Source: Bradyrhizobium embrapense (GTDB taxonomy: Bacteria > Pseudomonadota > Alphaproteobacteria > Rhizobiales > Xanthobacteraceae). Taken from it: 64,000 nucleotides of DNA. Positions 53,449 through 62,415 of this stretch are shown one piece after another. Location: assembly GCF_001189235.2 (NCBI RefSeq), contig NZ_LFIP02000003.1, forward strand, positions 620,001 through 684,000, given 5' to 3'. Within the stretch, counting starts at the first letter, position 1. Every line of letters starts with the position of its first letter. Under the pieces are notes generated by a model, which saw only the letters and a program-made list of their open reading frames with translations, did no database searches and was not told the DNA's origin. A program made the position numbers and the translations under genes.

Positions 53449-54118
53449 GCTTCCCCCAACGCTACAGACGCGTTCCGATCAGCGAGTTGACCATCGGCAG
53501 TACGTCAAGCGCAAGGGTCCTCGTGTCATGTCGGGGGTGACCGGCACCAAATATTTCCGTCGGCTCGGTGCGAAGGGCAGGATCAACGAAACGCCGCAGG
53601 TTGCACGCATCTGGTCCGAAGGACCGCGTCGCTCACCGGTCACCATGTGAGCGCGCCGGAAATCCCGCTTTGCAACTTTTGCGAGTGTGCAAACGCTTAC
53701 GATTGAAAGGGTTTCGGCTTTCGTCCCGAAATCGTGCAGCCAGGTTCGGGGCGATCGGCACCCGGCTCGAGGGCGGAACGAAAAGCAAGACTCGGGCAAA
53801 TGATGTCGCGAGAATGCGATGCTGTGGCCCCAACTGCACCTGTCATCGACGGGTCGAGCCGGGCGATGACACCGAGATGAACTACGCAATGACCGTACAT
53901 CGTAGCGCGCGAGACCCATCCTCATCGTCGTCCCGGCGAAGGCCGCGACCCATAACCATAAGTGCTGATGCCGTGCACCGCCGGGACGACGAGTTCCGTC
54001 AACAATATTTCCGCGGCGTATGGGTCCCGCCTTCGGGACGACGGGGGGAAAGTCGCCTGTCCGATTCCCCCGGCGGCATCGCGGAAGATGTGTTACGACG
54101 CAACGTCGATCTCAATCC
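53449..54118. other. 670-base gap upstream of the dpp operon, with a REP-like repeat
   Basis: This region should hold the dpp promoter. No credible gene is seen; the open frames have odd composition and no domain. The right part holds a palindromic repeat (53926-54043). Confidence 0.55.
53926..54043. repeat. REP-like inverted repeat pair
   Basis: The left block 53926-53954 (CGTCGTCCCGGCGAAGGCCG and on to CCCATA) recurs inverted at 54019-54043 (TATGGGTCCCGCCTTCGGGA, then CGACG), with about 64 bases between. A third partial copy (CCGCCGGGACGACGAG) lies at 53979-53994. This CGTCCCGGCGAAGGC motif is a common dispersed repeat in Bradyrhizobium genomes as I recall them. No gene is involved. Confidence 0.6.
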
Positions 54119-54913
54119 TCACTCCCGGTACGACGGATCGGCGCGATCGAGCTTGCGCAGCAGCGCGGGCCAGGCCAGCTCGCCATTGCGGGCGGCGCGG
54201 CCGGGCTTGGGCAGCATCCGCTCATAGGTGTCTTCGAGGATGTTTTGCGGCGGATAGATCAACTTGGTGTTGCAGGACAGCGCCATCACCTGGGTCTGGC
54301 AGGCGCGCTCGAGGCGGAACAGCACGTTGAACGCGGCCGGCACGGTGCGGCCGACGACGAGCAGGCCATGGTTGCGCAGGATCATCGCTTCGTTGTCGCC
54401 GAGGTCGCGCACCAGGCGCTCGCGCTCATCGACATTGTCGGCAATGCCTTCGAAGTCGTGATAGGCGATGTGCAGGAAGCGCATCGAGGTCTGCGCCAGC
54501 GGCAGCAGGCCGCATTCCATCGCGGACACCGCCATGCCGGCCGGGGTGTGGGTGTGCGCGACGCAATCCATGTCGTGCTTGGCCATGTGGATGGCGCTGT
54601 GAATGACGAAGCCGGCGACATTGACGTCGTAGTCGGTGGCGTTGAGCAGCGTGTTGCCCTCGACGTCGACCTTGATCAGGCTTGAGGCGTCGATCTCCTC
54701 GTACAGCATGCCGTAGGCGTTGATCAGGAACTGGTCGGTGGTGCCGGGCACGCGGCAGGAAATGTGGTTCGCGATCATCTCGGTCATGCCGTACATCGCC
54801 GTGAGGCGATAGCAGGCGGCGAGATCGACACGGGCTTGCCATTCCTCGGCGCTCACTTGCTCGCGAACGGATTTCACGACCTTGATCGCGGGCGAGCTGA
54901 CGGGGGGATTCAT
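54119..54913 (-). CDS. Class II aldolase/adducin family protein
   Basis: A 264-residue protein with the class II aldolase fold: YRLTAMYGMTEMIANHISCR, the zinc-binding HTHTPAGMA and the third His in ILRNHGLLVVG. Such proteins are aldolases, epimerases or decarboxylases acting on hydroxy-acid or sugar phosphates; the substrate is unknown. AAGGAGAG precedes ATG 54913. It is divergent from the MlrC-type gene. Confidence 0.88.
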   Translation of the reverse strand: MNPPVSSPAIKVVKSVREQVSAEEWQARVDLAACYRLTAMYGMTEMIANHISCRVPGTTDQFLINAYGMLYEEIDASSLIKVDVEGNTLLNATDYDVNVAGFVIHSAIHMAKHDMDCVAHTHTPAGMAVSAMECGLLPLAQTSMRFLHIAYHDFEGIADNVDERERLVRDLGDNEAMILRNHGLLVVGRTVPAAFNVLFRLERACQTQVMALSCNTKLIYPPQNILEDTYERMLPKPGRAARNGELAWPALLRKLDRADPSYRE

Positions 54914-55099
54914 GGCGTTCTCTCCTTGAGATGTCTGCGAGGCCGGGGCCCGATTGTTGCGCGGACCATAGCAGAATCGGTGACGCGGCAAGCGGCGGCG
55001 CGTCTGCTTATTTGCAGGTCTGGCGGGCAAAAACCGAATGCGGCATTGGCGCGCCGCACCTTCGATGTCAGGATGCGGAAAACAGTCGAGGCGCACAAG

Positions 55100-56596
55100 A
55101 TGAGCGAACGCAAGATTCGTATTGCCGTCCTGCATTTTTCCCACGAAACCGTCTCGTTCCTGCCGAACGAGACCACGCTCGACGACTTCATCTATCCGGG
55201 CTCGCCGGCGAAGGGCGAGGCGCTGCTGCAGTTCGATCCCAAGAACTATATGGGCGGCTTCGTGCAGGTGGCGCGCGAGTTTTCCGAAGTCGAACTGGTC
55301 GGCATCGAATCCCCGCTCTGGCCGAAGACCTACACTGGGTCGGGCTGGGTCACCCAGGAGGCCTACCGGACCTTCACCGGCAGGATGATTGCCGGGCTCA
55401 AGGAGGACGGGCCGTTCGACGGGGTCTATCTGTGCCTGCATGGCGCGATGGCCGTGCGCGACGTGCCGCGGCCGGAGGCCGATCTGGCGCGGCAGGTGCG
55501 CGAGGTGGTCGGTCGCTCCGCCTTCATCGCCGCGACCTTCGATCCTCACGGCAATGAGGACGAGGCCTTCCTCGAGCAGGCGGACATGGCGTTCGCGGTC
55601 AAATATTTCCCGCACTATGATGCGCATCTGCAGGGCGAACGGGCGGCGCGCATGCTGGTGCGGGCGATCCGCGGCGACTACAGACCGGCGCATAAGACGA
55701 TCAAGGTTCCCGTGATCTCGCCCACCGTGCTGCAATGGACCGGGGCGCGTCCGTGGATGGATCTCGTGCAGCGCGCGCTGGTGTGGGAGGGCCGCGAGGT
55801 CGACGTCTACGTCAATATCTTCTTCGGCTTCCCGTTCGCCGATGTTCCCGATGTCGGCATGACCGTGCAGGTTCTGACCAACGACAACCCGAAGCTCGCC
55901 GAGCAAATCGCGCGCGATCTCGCCGGCACGATCTGGCGGCTGCGCGAAGCTCTGTTGCGATCGACGAAACTCCACAGCATTGCCGAGGGCGTTGCGCTGG
56001 CAAAGCAGGCCGTCGCCGATGGCAACACGCCGGTGGTGCTGGCCGATCACAGCGACCGCTCGGGATCGGCGACGTGGCTGCTGCGCGAGATCATCGCGCA
56101 GGACCTCGCCAACACTGTCATCGCGACCATTGCCGATGCCAGGGCAACGGCAAGCCTGAAGGCGGCCGGCGCCAAGACCGGCGATGCCTTCGACATGGAG
56201 ATCGGTGGCCGCGCTGACGAGTCGGCGGGCGATCCGGTCCGGATCCAGGGCACCATCTCGGCGGCGGGTGACGGCTACGGGAAGTTCTGGGTCTGCGTGC
56301 GCTTCGGCCGCAACAATGTGCTGATACTCTCCACCTACCTGGTGCAGGTCATGGAGCCGTTCTCTCTGAAGACGCTGGTGCCGGACATCGGCAGCTTCGA
56401 TGTGATGGTGATCAAGTCGCGGGTGCATTTCCGGCGCGGCTTCGACGACAATGGCTTTGCCAGGACGATCCTGCTGGTCGAACCGGACCAGCCGTTCCTC
56501 GGCACGACGCGGCTGGACAAGCTGCCTTACCGGAATGTCGATCTCACGCGGTTCTACCCGTACGGCAATCCCGCGTTTTCGGAGGCGTCGTCATGA
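55100..56596 (+). CDS. MlrC-type metallopeptidase, M81 family
   Basis: A 498-residue protein: RIAVLHFSHETVSFLPNETT (N-terminal MlrC motif), VYLCLHGAM, ATFDPHGNE (zinc-binding His/Asp), FAVKYFPHYDAHL, and a C-terminal MlrC domain (VVLADHSDRSGSATW). MlrC in Sphingomonas completes microcystin breakdown; most homologues act on unknown peptides or amides. It overlaps the GST-like gene by 4 bases, and a peptide-type ABC importer lies nearby, so uptake plus cleavage of one compound is plausible. Confidence 0.88.
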   Translation: MSERKIRIAVLHFSHETVSFLPNETTLDDFIYPGSPAKGEALLQFDPKNYMGGFVQVAREFSEVELVGIESPLWPKTYTGSGWVTQEAYRTFTGRMIAGLKEDGPFDGVYLCLHGAMAVRDVPRPEADLARQVREVVGRSAFIAATFDPHGNEDEAFLEQADMAFAVKYFPHYDAHLQGERAARMLVRAIRGDYRPAHKTIKVPVISPTVLQWTGARPWMDLVQRALVWEGREVDVYVNIFFGFPFADVPDVGMTVQVLTNDNPKLAEQIARDLAGTIWRLREALLRSTKLHSIAEGVALAKQAVADGNTPVVLADHSDRSGSATWLLREIIAQDLANTVIATIADARATASLKAAGAKTGDAFDMEIGGRADESAGDPVRIQGTISAAGDGYGKFWVCVRFGRNNVLILSTYLVQVMEPFSLKTLVPDIGSFDVMVIKSRVHFRRGFDDNGFARTILLVEPDQPFLGTTRLDKLPYRNVDLTRFYPYGNPAFSEASS

Positions 56597-57603
56597 CGGA
56601 AGGCCGCTATCGCCTGATCGGTTCGACTGCGTCGCCCTATGCGATCAAACTGCGGGCGCTGATGCGCTACCGGCGGATCCCGCACGACTGGGTGATCATG
56701 ACCAAGGCGTTGCGCGCGGCGACAGCGCATCTGAAACCGATGCTGATTCCGGTGCTGCAATATCCCGACGGCAGCTATCGCGGCGAGACCACGACGCTGG
56801 CCTATGATCTGGAAGCGCGTCACCGGGGACGTTCGGTGATACCGGAGGACAAGGCCACAGCCTTCGTCTGCGATCTGCTCGAGGACCTCGCCGACGAATG
56901 GGCGGTGAAGCCGCTGTTTCTGTATCGCTGGTGGGATCCGGAAGATCAGGCCTATGTCTCGCGCTGGGCGGGCGAGGAGTGGTCGACGTCCGATGCCGCG
57001 GCCGGCAGCCGCGAGGAGATCGAGGAATTCCGGCAGCGGCAGATTTCGCGCATGGTCATCCTCGGTGCGACCGAAGAGAACAGGCCGTTGCTGGAGGAGA
57101 GCTATCGGCGGACTCTCGCAGCGTTCGAGCCGCATGTCGGCATGACGAATTATCTGTTCGGCAGCCGGCCGTCGCTGGCGGATTTCGCCTGGTTCGGCCA
57201 GCTCAGCGAGATGGCGACCGATCCGACCCCGATGCGGATCATGCGCGAGCGCGCGCCGTTCACCGATCATTGGGTGCGACGGCTCGATGATGCCTCGGGT
57301 GTCGAGGGCACCTGGTATCCGCGCGAGCAGGCGCTCGGCGGGTTCGCCGAAGCGCTACTGCGGATTGCGGGGGAGCTCTATCTGCCGTTCCTGGCCGCCA
57401 ACGCGGACGCGTTCGCGAAGGGCCTCGAGCGGCTCGAGATCAATGTCTGGGGACTGCCTTATGCGCTGGCGCCGTTCAAATATCAGGTCAAGTGCCTGCA
57501 GCAGCTGCGCGACAAATTTGCCGCGCTCGATGCCGGAGATCGCGCGGCGTTGAAGGCCGTGCTTGAACGCACGGGATGCTGGGCGATCCTGTATGGAAGC
57601 TGA
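56593..57603 (+). CDS. Glutathione S-transferase-like protein
   Basis: A 336-residue protein: a thioredoxin-like N-terminal domain (RLIGSTASPYAIKLRALMRY; MLIPVLQYPDGSYRGETTTL, the cis-Pro region) and a helical C-terminal GST domain (YLFGSRPSLADFAWFGQLSE). It is longer than standard GSTs (about 220 aa). The start overlaps the MlrC stop (ATGA), so the two are coupled. The substrate is unknown. Confidence 0.85.
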   Translation: MTEGRYRLIGSTASPYAIKLRALMRYRRIPHDWVIMTKALRAATAHLKPMLIPVLQYPDGSYRGETTTLAYDLEARHRGRSVIPEDKATAFVCDLLEDLADEWAVKPLFLYRWWDPEDQAYVSRWAGEEWSTSDAAAGSREEIEEFRQRQISRMVILGATEENRPLLEESYRRTLAAFEPHVGMTNYLFGSRPSLADFAWFGQLSEMATDPTPMRIMRERAPFTDHWVRRLDDASGVEGTWYPREQALGGFAEALLRIAGELYLPFLAANADAFAKGLERLEINVWGLPYALAPFKYQVKCLQQLRDKFAALDAGDRAALKAVLERTGCWAILYGS

Positions 57604-57642
57604 TCGATCGAGGACGGTAACTAGGTTCAAAACCGCGAGAAC

Positions 57643-58275
57643 TTAAGTCCGGCGCCCGCTCCCGAGTGCGGCGGCGACCGATTCCGGATGCCTGATCCGC
57701 TCGATCAGCATGTCGATGCGATCGCCGCCCCAGAACAGCTCGCCGTTAAAAACCATGCTGGGCACGCCGAACACGCCGAGCGCTTCGGCCTCGTCGATGA
57801 TGCGATCGTGTTCCGCGCGGGCAGGGCCGCGAACATAGGCCTCGAAGGCGTCGGCGGAGCCGCCGATCGCGGAGATCACGCCGGCGATCTCGGACAGATC
57901 GTCGATCTCCAGCTCGTGGTTCCAAAATTTCCGGAACACCGTGTCATGGTAAGGCCGGAACAGCCCATGGCGCTGCGCGAACAGCATCCCGGCGCTTGAA
58001 TAGAATGCGTCGTAGATCCGGCGCGGCCCCTTCATGGTCAGTCCCTGCGCATTCGCGAACCGTCGCGCATCCATGTAGGAGTAACGCACCTTGCGCCAGA
58101 AATGCGGCGTGCGCTCCTCGACCGTGCCCATGAACTCGGGAATTCGAAGTGTGTAGGGCAGCCATTCCAGCTCGACGCCAATGGTGTCTTCGAGCTCGAA
58201 CAGCCGCTTGTTGGCGACATAGGCGTAGGGAGATTTGTAGTCCGTATAGATGCGTACGCGCGGCTTTTCGGTCAT
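57643..58275 (-). CDS. DsbA-family protein, 2-hydroxychromene-2-carboxylate isomerase-like
   Basis: A 210-residue thioredoxin-fold protein with the HCCA isomerase/kappa-GST pattern: IYTDYKSPYAYVANKRLFE (Ser in place of the CxxC Cys), a helical insert, and the cis-Pro region FGVPSMVFNGELFWGGDRID. It is likely a glutathione-using isomerase or dehalogenase-type enzyme in aromatic or xenobiotic breakdown. No signal peptide is present. Confidence 0.85.
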   Translation of the reverse strand: MTEKPRVRIYTDYKSPYAYVANKRLFELEDTIGVELEWLPYTLRIPEFMGTVEERTPHFWRKVRYSYMDARRFANAQGLTMKGPRRIYDAFYSSAGMLFAQRHGLFRPYHDTVFRKFWNHELEIDDLSEIAGVISAIGGSADAFEAYVRGPARAEHDRIIDEAEALGVFGVPSMVFNGELFWGGDRIDMLIERIRHPESVAAALGSGRRT

Positions 58276-58774
58276 CGTTCCTCACCTGTCGGGACGATTG
58301 TTTCCGATCCGGCGCGGTCGCGCAATGCGGTGCGACGAGGGAGAGGAGGCGCGCAAACGAATGGGCCCCGGTGCATTCAAGCATCGCGGGGCCCTGCTAC
58401 TTCGTTTTAGCGAAGAATCTCTGGTGTAGACCAGTGGTGTTTCTGGACCTGAGAGCGCTTGGCCTTTGCGCTCTCGTCCTGCGGATATGTTCAGATTGTC
58501 GGCGGCACACGCGGCTAGCAGCTGCTGTTCGCCTCAACGTGCACCGAGACCTTGCCGAGCAAGGTCGCTGGCTTTCGCCGGTGGCGTCATGCTCCTCTCC
58601 AAGGGTGGGCCGACGGACCTCTGTCCGCTTCTGCTGCCTGGCGGCCGATCCCATAATCGTCCGTCAATTCCTGCGACGCGAGGAGCAGACGCTCCTACAC
58701 CCCGACAGGTGCAGCCAGTGAAATGCTGCGGCAGTTATGGTCCGCTGTCAAGTTAACGAGCGGGGTAATTCAGG
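58276..58774. other. Gap between the isomerase-like gene and the monooxygenase gene
   Basis: This 499-base stretch shows a GC-rich hairpin (58363-58370 with 58387-58394) and a small one at 58402-58416. I see no gene with good start and composition in either direction. Confidence 0.5.
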
Positions 58775-60697
58775 TCAGCTTTCCTGTCGCGCCTTGGTTT
58801 TACGATACTGCGTGAGGTCCGGATCGTGCGTCATTTTCCAATAGTCGACAAACCGCCACGGCATAGCCGAGAACACCCGGCCGCTGCTATTGCGGTAGTA
58901 CGTCGTCATGCCCGGATGCGTCCAGATCAGCTGCTCATGCTCGGCGTCGACACTGCGGATATATTCGTCGTGTGCGTCGGGATGCACATCAATCGCGGCG
59001 ATGTCGTTCTCGATCATCTCGACGAGGCAGGCGGATATGTAGCGGCTCTGGCATTCCGACTGGAAGATCACGCTGCCGCCATGCGCAGGCCCCGAGTTGG
59101 GGCCGAGCATCAGAAACAAATTGGGGAAGTCAGGCACGGTGAGGCCGAGATATGCGGTCGGATTGTCGTTACGCCACGTCTGCTTGAGGTTCTTGCCGTC
59201 ACGCCCGGTAATGTTGAGACGCGCCGCCATCTCCGAGACCTTGAAGCCGGTCGAGATCACGACGACGTCGTGCCGCCGCGATGTGCCGTCGCTTGTGACG
59301 ATGCCGTTCGCCGCGAAATGGTCGATCTTGTCGGTGACCAGCTCGACGTTGGGACGGGTCAGCGTCTTGAACCAGTTGTTGTCGAGCAGGATGCGCTTGC
59401 CGTAGGGCGGATAGGTCGGCATGCACTTCTCGATCAGGTCGGGACGATCCTTAAGCTCGGAGAGGATGAAGTCGGCCAATTCCTGGCGATGCCGGTCGTT
59501 GCTCTTGTTGACGGCGCGCTCCGGATGCGGCCACGTCGGATCCTTGCGCAGGAACGGCAGCAGTCCGTCGCCGTAACGCCAGAACATGTTGAAGCGATAC
59601 CACTGTACGTAGAACGGCAGATGGGCGAGCAGCCACTGCGCGCCTTCGGTGATCGGATCGGAATAACCCCTGACCGGCCGCGCCCACTGCGCTGTGCGCT
59701 GGTAGACGGTGACCGAGGCGACGCGATCCGCGATCGAGGGCACCAGCTGCATCGCGGTCGCGCCGGTGCCGATCACGGCAATATGCTTGCCGTCGAGCTT
59801 GATGTCGTCGGACCACAGCGCCGAGTGAATCTTAAGGCCCTTGAAATCCTCGTCGCCGGTGAAGCGGGCAGGCAAGGGATCATTGAGCTGGCCGATCGCG
59901 CTGACCAGGGCGGTGGACTCGAAGGTCTCCTCGCCGTTCGCGGTTTTCAGCGTCGAGATCCAGCGCCGCTTGCCCTCGTCCCAACGCGAGGCGACCAGTT
60001 CGGTCGAAAGGCGGACGTGCTTGCGGATGTCGTATTCGCGGACGACCTTGAGGAGGTAGTCCAGCAATTCCTGGCGCTGTGCAAAATAGCGGGTCCAGGG
60101 ATTGCGAGCGCCGAACGAGAACGAATAGGAGTGGTTCGGCGTGTCGACGCCGCAGCCGGGATAGCGGTTGACGTACCAGGTGCCGCCGATCTCGTCCTGC
60201 ATCTCGACGATGGTGTAGGGAATGCCGAGCCGCCCGAGCGCAACGCCGAGCGCGATCGCGCAGACCCCGGCGCCGACGATCAGCACGTGCTGCTGCACAA
60301 GCCTCGCCTCGGAGGGGCGCTCGCGCCAGCGTGCGTCGCGGGGAACGAACCCCATCTCTTCCCGCATCAGCGGAGCATATTCCGGCGCGACATTCTCGCC
60401 GATCGTCGCGCGCATCATCCGCAGCATCAGCTCATCGCCGGGATCGGTGATGACGGGCTTCGGCGTGCCATTCGCGAACAGGTTCAGGACGGCCGCGCGG
60501 ATCTCGTCCTGGATCTCCTTTGGCACGCCGGCGTCGGGATCGGGGATCAGGCGGACGTCGCGCTTCGGCTTGTACGGCGGCTCGAGCCATTTCTCGTCGC
60601 CGGTCATGTGCACCAGCACCATCAGCAGCACGCGGATGTCGCCTTCGGCGATGGCGGAGGACAGATCGAGGTGTTGGCGCGGAAGCTCGATATTCAT
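58775..60697 (-). CDS. FAD-dependent Baeyer-Villiger-type monooxygenase
   Basis: A 640-residue flavoprotein with an extra N-terminal domain of about 130 residues. Then the FAD site GAGVCA (142-147, Ala in place of the third Gly), GGTW (171-174), the Baeyer-Villiger-like fingerprint F285-x-G-x3-H291-x3-W295, and the NADPH site GTGATA (310-315). It would insert oxygen into a ketone or hydroxylate a substrate using NADPH. It is the third gene of a minus-strand set with a TetR regulator and an SDR, a pairing that suggests oxidation of an alcohol to a ketone and then to an ester. Confidence 0.88.
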   Translation of the reverse strand: MNIELPRQHLDLSSAIAEGDIRVLLMVLVHMTGDEKWLEPPYKPKRDVRLIPDPDAGVPKEIQDEIRAAVLNLFANGTPKPVITDPGDELMLRMMRATIGENVAPEYAPLMREEMGFVPRDARWRERPSEARLVQQHVLIVGAGVCAIALGVALGRLGIPYTIVEMQDEIGGTWYVNRYPGCGVDTPNHSYSFSFGARNPWTRYFAQRQELLDYLLKVVREYDIRKHVRLSTELVASRWDEGKRRWISTLKTANGEETFESTALVSAIGQLNDPLPARFTGDEDFKGLKIHSALWSDDIKLDGKHIAVIGTGATAMQLVPSIADRVASVTVYQRTAQWARPVRGYSDPITEGAQWLLAHLPFYVQWYRFNMFWRYGDGLLPFLRKDPTWPHPERAVNKSNDRHRQELADFILSELKDRPDLIEKCMPTYPPYGKRILLDNNWFKTLTRPNVELVTDKIDHFAANGIVTSDGTSRRHDVVVISTGFKVSEMAARLNITGRDGKNLKQTWRNDNPTAYLGLTVPDFPNLFLMLGPNSGPAHGGSVIFQSECQSRYISACLVEMIENDIAAIDVHPDAHDEYIRSVDAEHEQLIWTHPGMTTYYRNSSGRVFSAMPWRFVDYWKMTHDPDLTQYRKTKARQES

Positions 60698-60706
60698 GTG
60701 TTATCC

Positions 60707-61480
60707 TCAGCTCGCCGGTGCTTCCGGCAGGCCGCCATAGGCGGCCCAGGTAGTGCCGACGATGTAGCCGGCATCGACCGGCAGGTTGATGCCGGTTACG
60801 CCGCTGCTCTGCGGCGAGAGCAGCCAGGCGATCGCCTGCGCCACTTCCACCGGCTCAACCAGCCGGTTCATCGCAGTCGGCCGCGCCAGCAGATCCTTGT
60901 TCAGGGCGCCCGACGCTATGCCGGCTTCGAGCGCTGCGGTGCGGGTGAAGCCGGGCGACACCGCGTTGACGCGGACGCCGGAACGTCCCCATTCGGCGGC
61001 GAGCGTCTGTGTGATCTGGATGACGCCAGCCTTCGCCGCGGTATAGGCGTGGATTGGACCCGACGTCATGCCGGCCACCGAGGCGACGTTGACAATCGCG
61101 CCGTGCCGCCGCTTCGCCATTTCGATGCCGACGCTGCGCGCGACCAGAAACGTGCCGCGCAGGTCGATATTGATCTCGCGGTCCCATTGCTCCATCCGCA
61201 CCCGCTCGATCCTGTGCATCTTGCCGAACACGCCCGCCGCGTTGACGAGGCCCGTGATCGGGCCGTGTGCCTTCTCGATATCGGCAATGCCGGCGACGAC
61301 AGCGCTTTCGCTTGCGACGTCGAACGGCGCCGGCCAGAGGATGGCGGCGGTTCCGGCCAGCGGCTCGGGAGCGATGTCGACGATGATCACGCGATGGCCC
61401 TGATCGGCGAGCAGAGTTGCGGTCGCAGCGCCAATGCCGCGGCTGCCGCCGGTGACGAGGATGGTGCCGTCGACGCTCAT
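60707..61480 (-). CDS. Short-chain dehydrogenase/reductase
   Basis: A 257-residue classical SDR: NAD-binding TGGSRGIG, NAAG, catalytic Ser in ASVAG, YTAAK (Tyr-Lys pair) and the PGFTRT loop. The Asp at VDIAP after strand 2 points to NAD(H) rather than NADP(H). It overlaps the TetR gene by 4 bases and precedes the monooxygenase by 9 bases. It probably makes the ketone that the monooxygenase uses. Confidence 0.9.
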   Translation of the reverse strand: MSVDGTILVTGGSRGIGAATATLLADQGHRVIIVDIAPEPLAGTAAILWPAPFDVASESAVVAGIADIEKAHGPITGLVNAAGVFGKMHRIERVRMEQWDREINIDLRGTFLVARSVGIEMAKRRHGAIVNVASVAGMTSGPIHAYTAAKAGVIQITQTLAAEWGRSGVRVNAVSPGFTRTAALEAGIASGALNKDLLARPTAMNRLVEPVEVAQAIAWLLSPQSSGVTGINLPVDAGYIVGTTWAAYGGLPEAPAS

Positions 61481-62121
61481 GATTTCCTTCCCTTGTCGCT
61501 CGTGGTGAACAGGCCGCGCGTGACCAGCTTCTGATAGGCCGTGATGACGTAATCAGGCACGGCGGTGACGCCTTGTTCGGAGTAGGAATAGTGGCGGCTG
61601 AGATAGCCGCGCGCGCCCATCAAGACCTGGACGATGGCCTCGAATTCCTCGTCGCTGAAGGTGTTGGTCGCTCCTGCGGCCCGCGCGCGCTGCAGGATGC
61701 GGACATAAGCGCTGGAAATGTTGTCGAAATGCTTCTGGTAGCCGATCGGCGCGAAGAATTCGGCCTCGTTGAGGATGCGGAGAAACTCGGGAACCTCGCG
61801 GATGAAATCAAAGAACGCGCTGAAGCGCTCGACCTCCTGCCGGGCCTCGTTCGCAGTGCCCGTGCGCGAATGGATGAAGCGAACCATGTCGAGGCCGATC
61901 TTCGGCAGCAACTGGTCGAGCAGCTCCTGACGGTTCTCGAAATGATTGTAGAAGGTGCCTTGGGCGACGCCGGCAGCTTCCGTTATCCGCGCAACCGAGG
62001 CTTCGGCGTAGCCGTATTTGCCGACGACCTTGGTGGCGGCGTCGAAGATCTTCTGCTTGGTCCAGGCGTTGCGCTCGACCCGGTTCAGTTTTGTCACTTT
62101 GGCTGAAGTCGCTTGCGTCAT
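61477..62121 (-). CDS. TetR-family transcriptional regulator
   Basis: A 214-residue regulator: N-terminal HTH (IFDAATKVVGKYGYAEASVA, RITEAAGVAQGTFYNHFENR) and a helical ligand domain. It overlaps the SDR gene downstream and the acyl-CoA ligase remnant upstream, each by 4 bases, so it was or is transcribed in one operon with them and probably represses that operon. Confidence 0.92.
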   Translation of the reverse strand: MTQATSAKVTKLNRVERNAWTKQKIFDAATKVVGKYGYAEASVARITEAAGVAQGTFYNHFENRQELLDQLLPKIGLDMVRFIHSRTGTANEARQEVERFSAFFDFIREVPEFLRILNEAEFFAPIGYQKHFDNISSAYVRILQRARAAGATNTFSDEEFEAIVQVLMGARGYLSRHYSYSEQGVTAVPDYVITAYQKLVTRGLFTTSDKGRKS

Positions 62122-62246
62122 GCGGTGGCCTCGAGTTCGGCGCGCAGCACGCGCTTGAGCATCTTGCCGGATGGATTGCGCGGCAGGTTGTCGCGGTCCG
62201 GAGACCGCCGGGCATGAAATGCGATGAAGCTGAAAAGATTGATCAT
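62118..62246 (-). pseudogene. Acyl-CoA synthetase remnant: N-terminus joined to C-terminus
   Basis: An open frame of 42 residues from ATG 62246. Residues 1-18 (MINLFSFIAFHARRSPDR) read like the start of an AMP-forming fatty-acyl-CoA ligase. Residues 19-42 (DNLPRNPSGKMLKRVLRAEL, then EATA) are the conserved C-terminal end with the catalytic Lys region. The roughly 450-500 residues between, with all adenylation motifs, are missing, yet the frame is kept. Its stop overlaps the TetR start by 4 bases, so the original operon junction survives. It cannot be an active ligase. Confidence 0.75.
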
Positions 62247-62415
62247 TTGCCGCTCGTCGAGCTGATTCCCGCGTCGTATTCTCCCGCGGTGAATTCTGAC
62301 TCGTAATTCATCTTTGGCTTGACGTCACCCCCCTTGCTCTGAAAGCATTGTGGTCACGGAGACGAAACGATCTCCGGCAGGGATTTGGGAAAGCCAACCC
62401 GACAGGGAGGGGAAC

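Noticed and set aside
53537..53650. Short plus-strand frame starting MSGVTGTKYFRRLG
   Set aside because: No ribosome binding site and no known family; it lies where the dpp promoter is expected.
53479..53925. 148-codon minus-strand frame in the dpp upstream gap
   Set aside because: Odd residue composition with no ribosome binding site or domain, and it overlaps the start of a dispersed repeat.
54119..56428. A 769-codon minus-strand frame
   Set aside because: Only its last 264 codons, from ATG 54913, are a real gene (class II aldolase). The rest is antisense to the MlrC gene.
58397..58654. 85-codon minus-strand frame
   Set aside because: Low-complexity Arg/Ser/Thr-rich translation without a start signal; probably non-coding.
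58826..61534. A 902-codon open frame on the plus strand
   Set aside because: It lies opposite the monooxygenase and SDR genes, which have clear domains. Long antisense frames are expected at this GC content, and its translation shows no domain.
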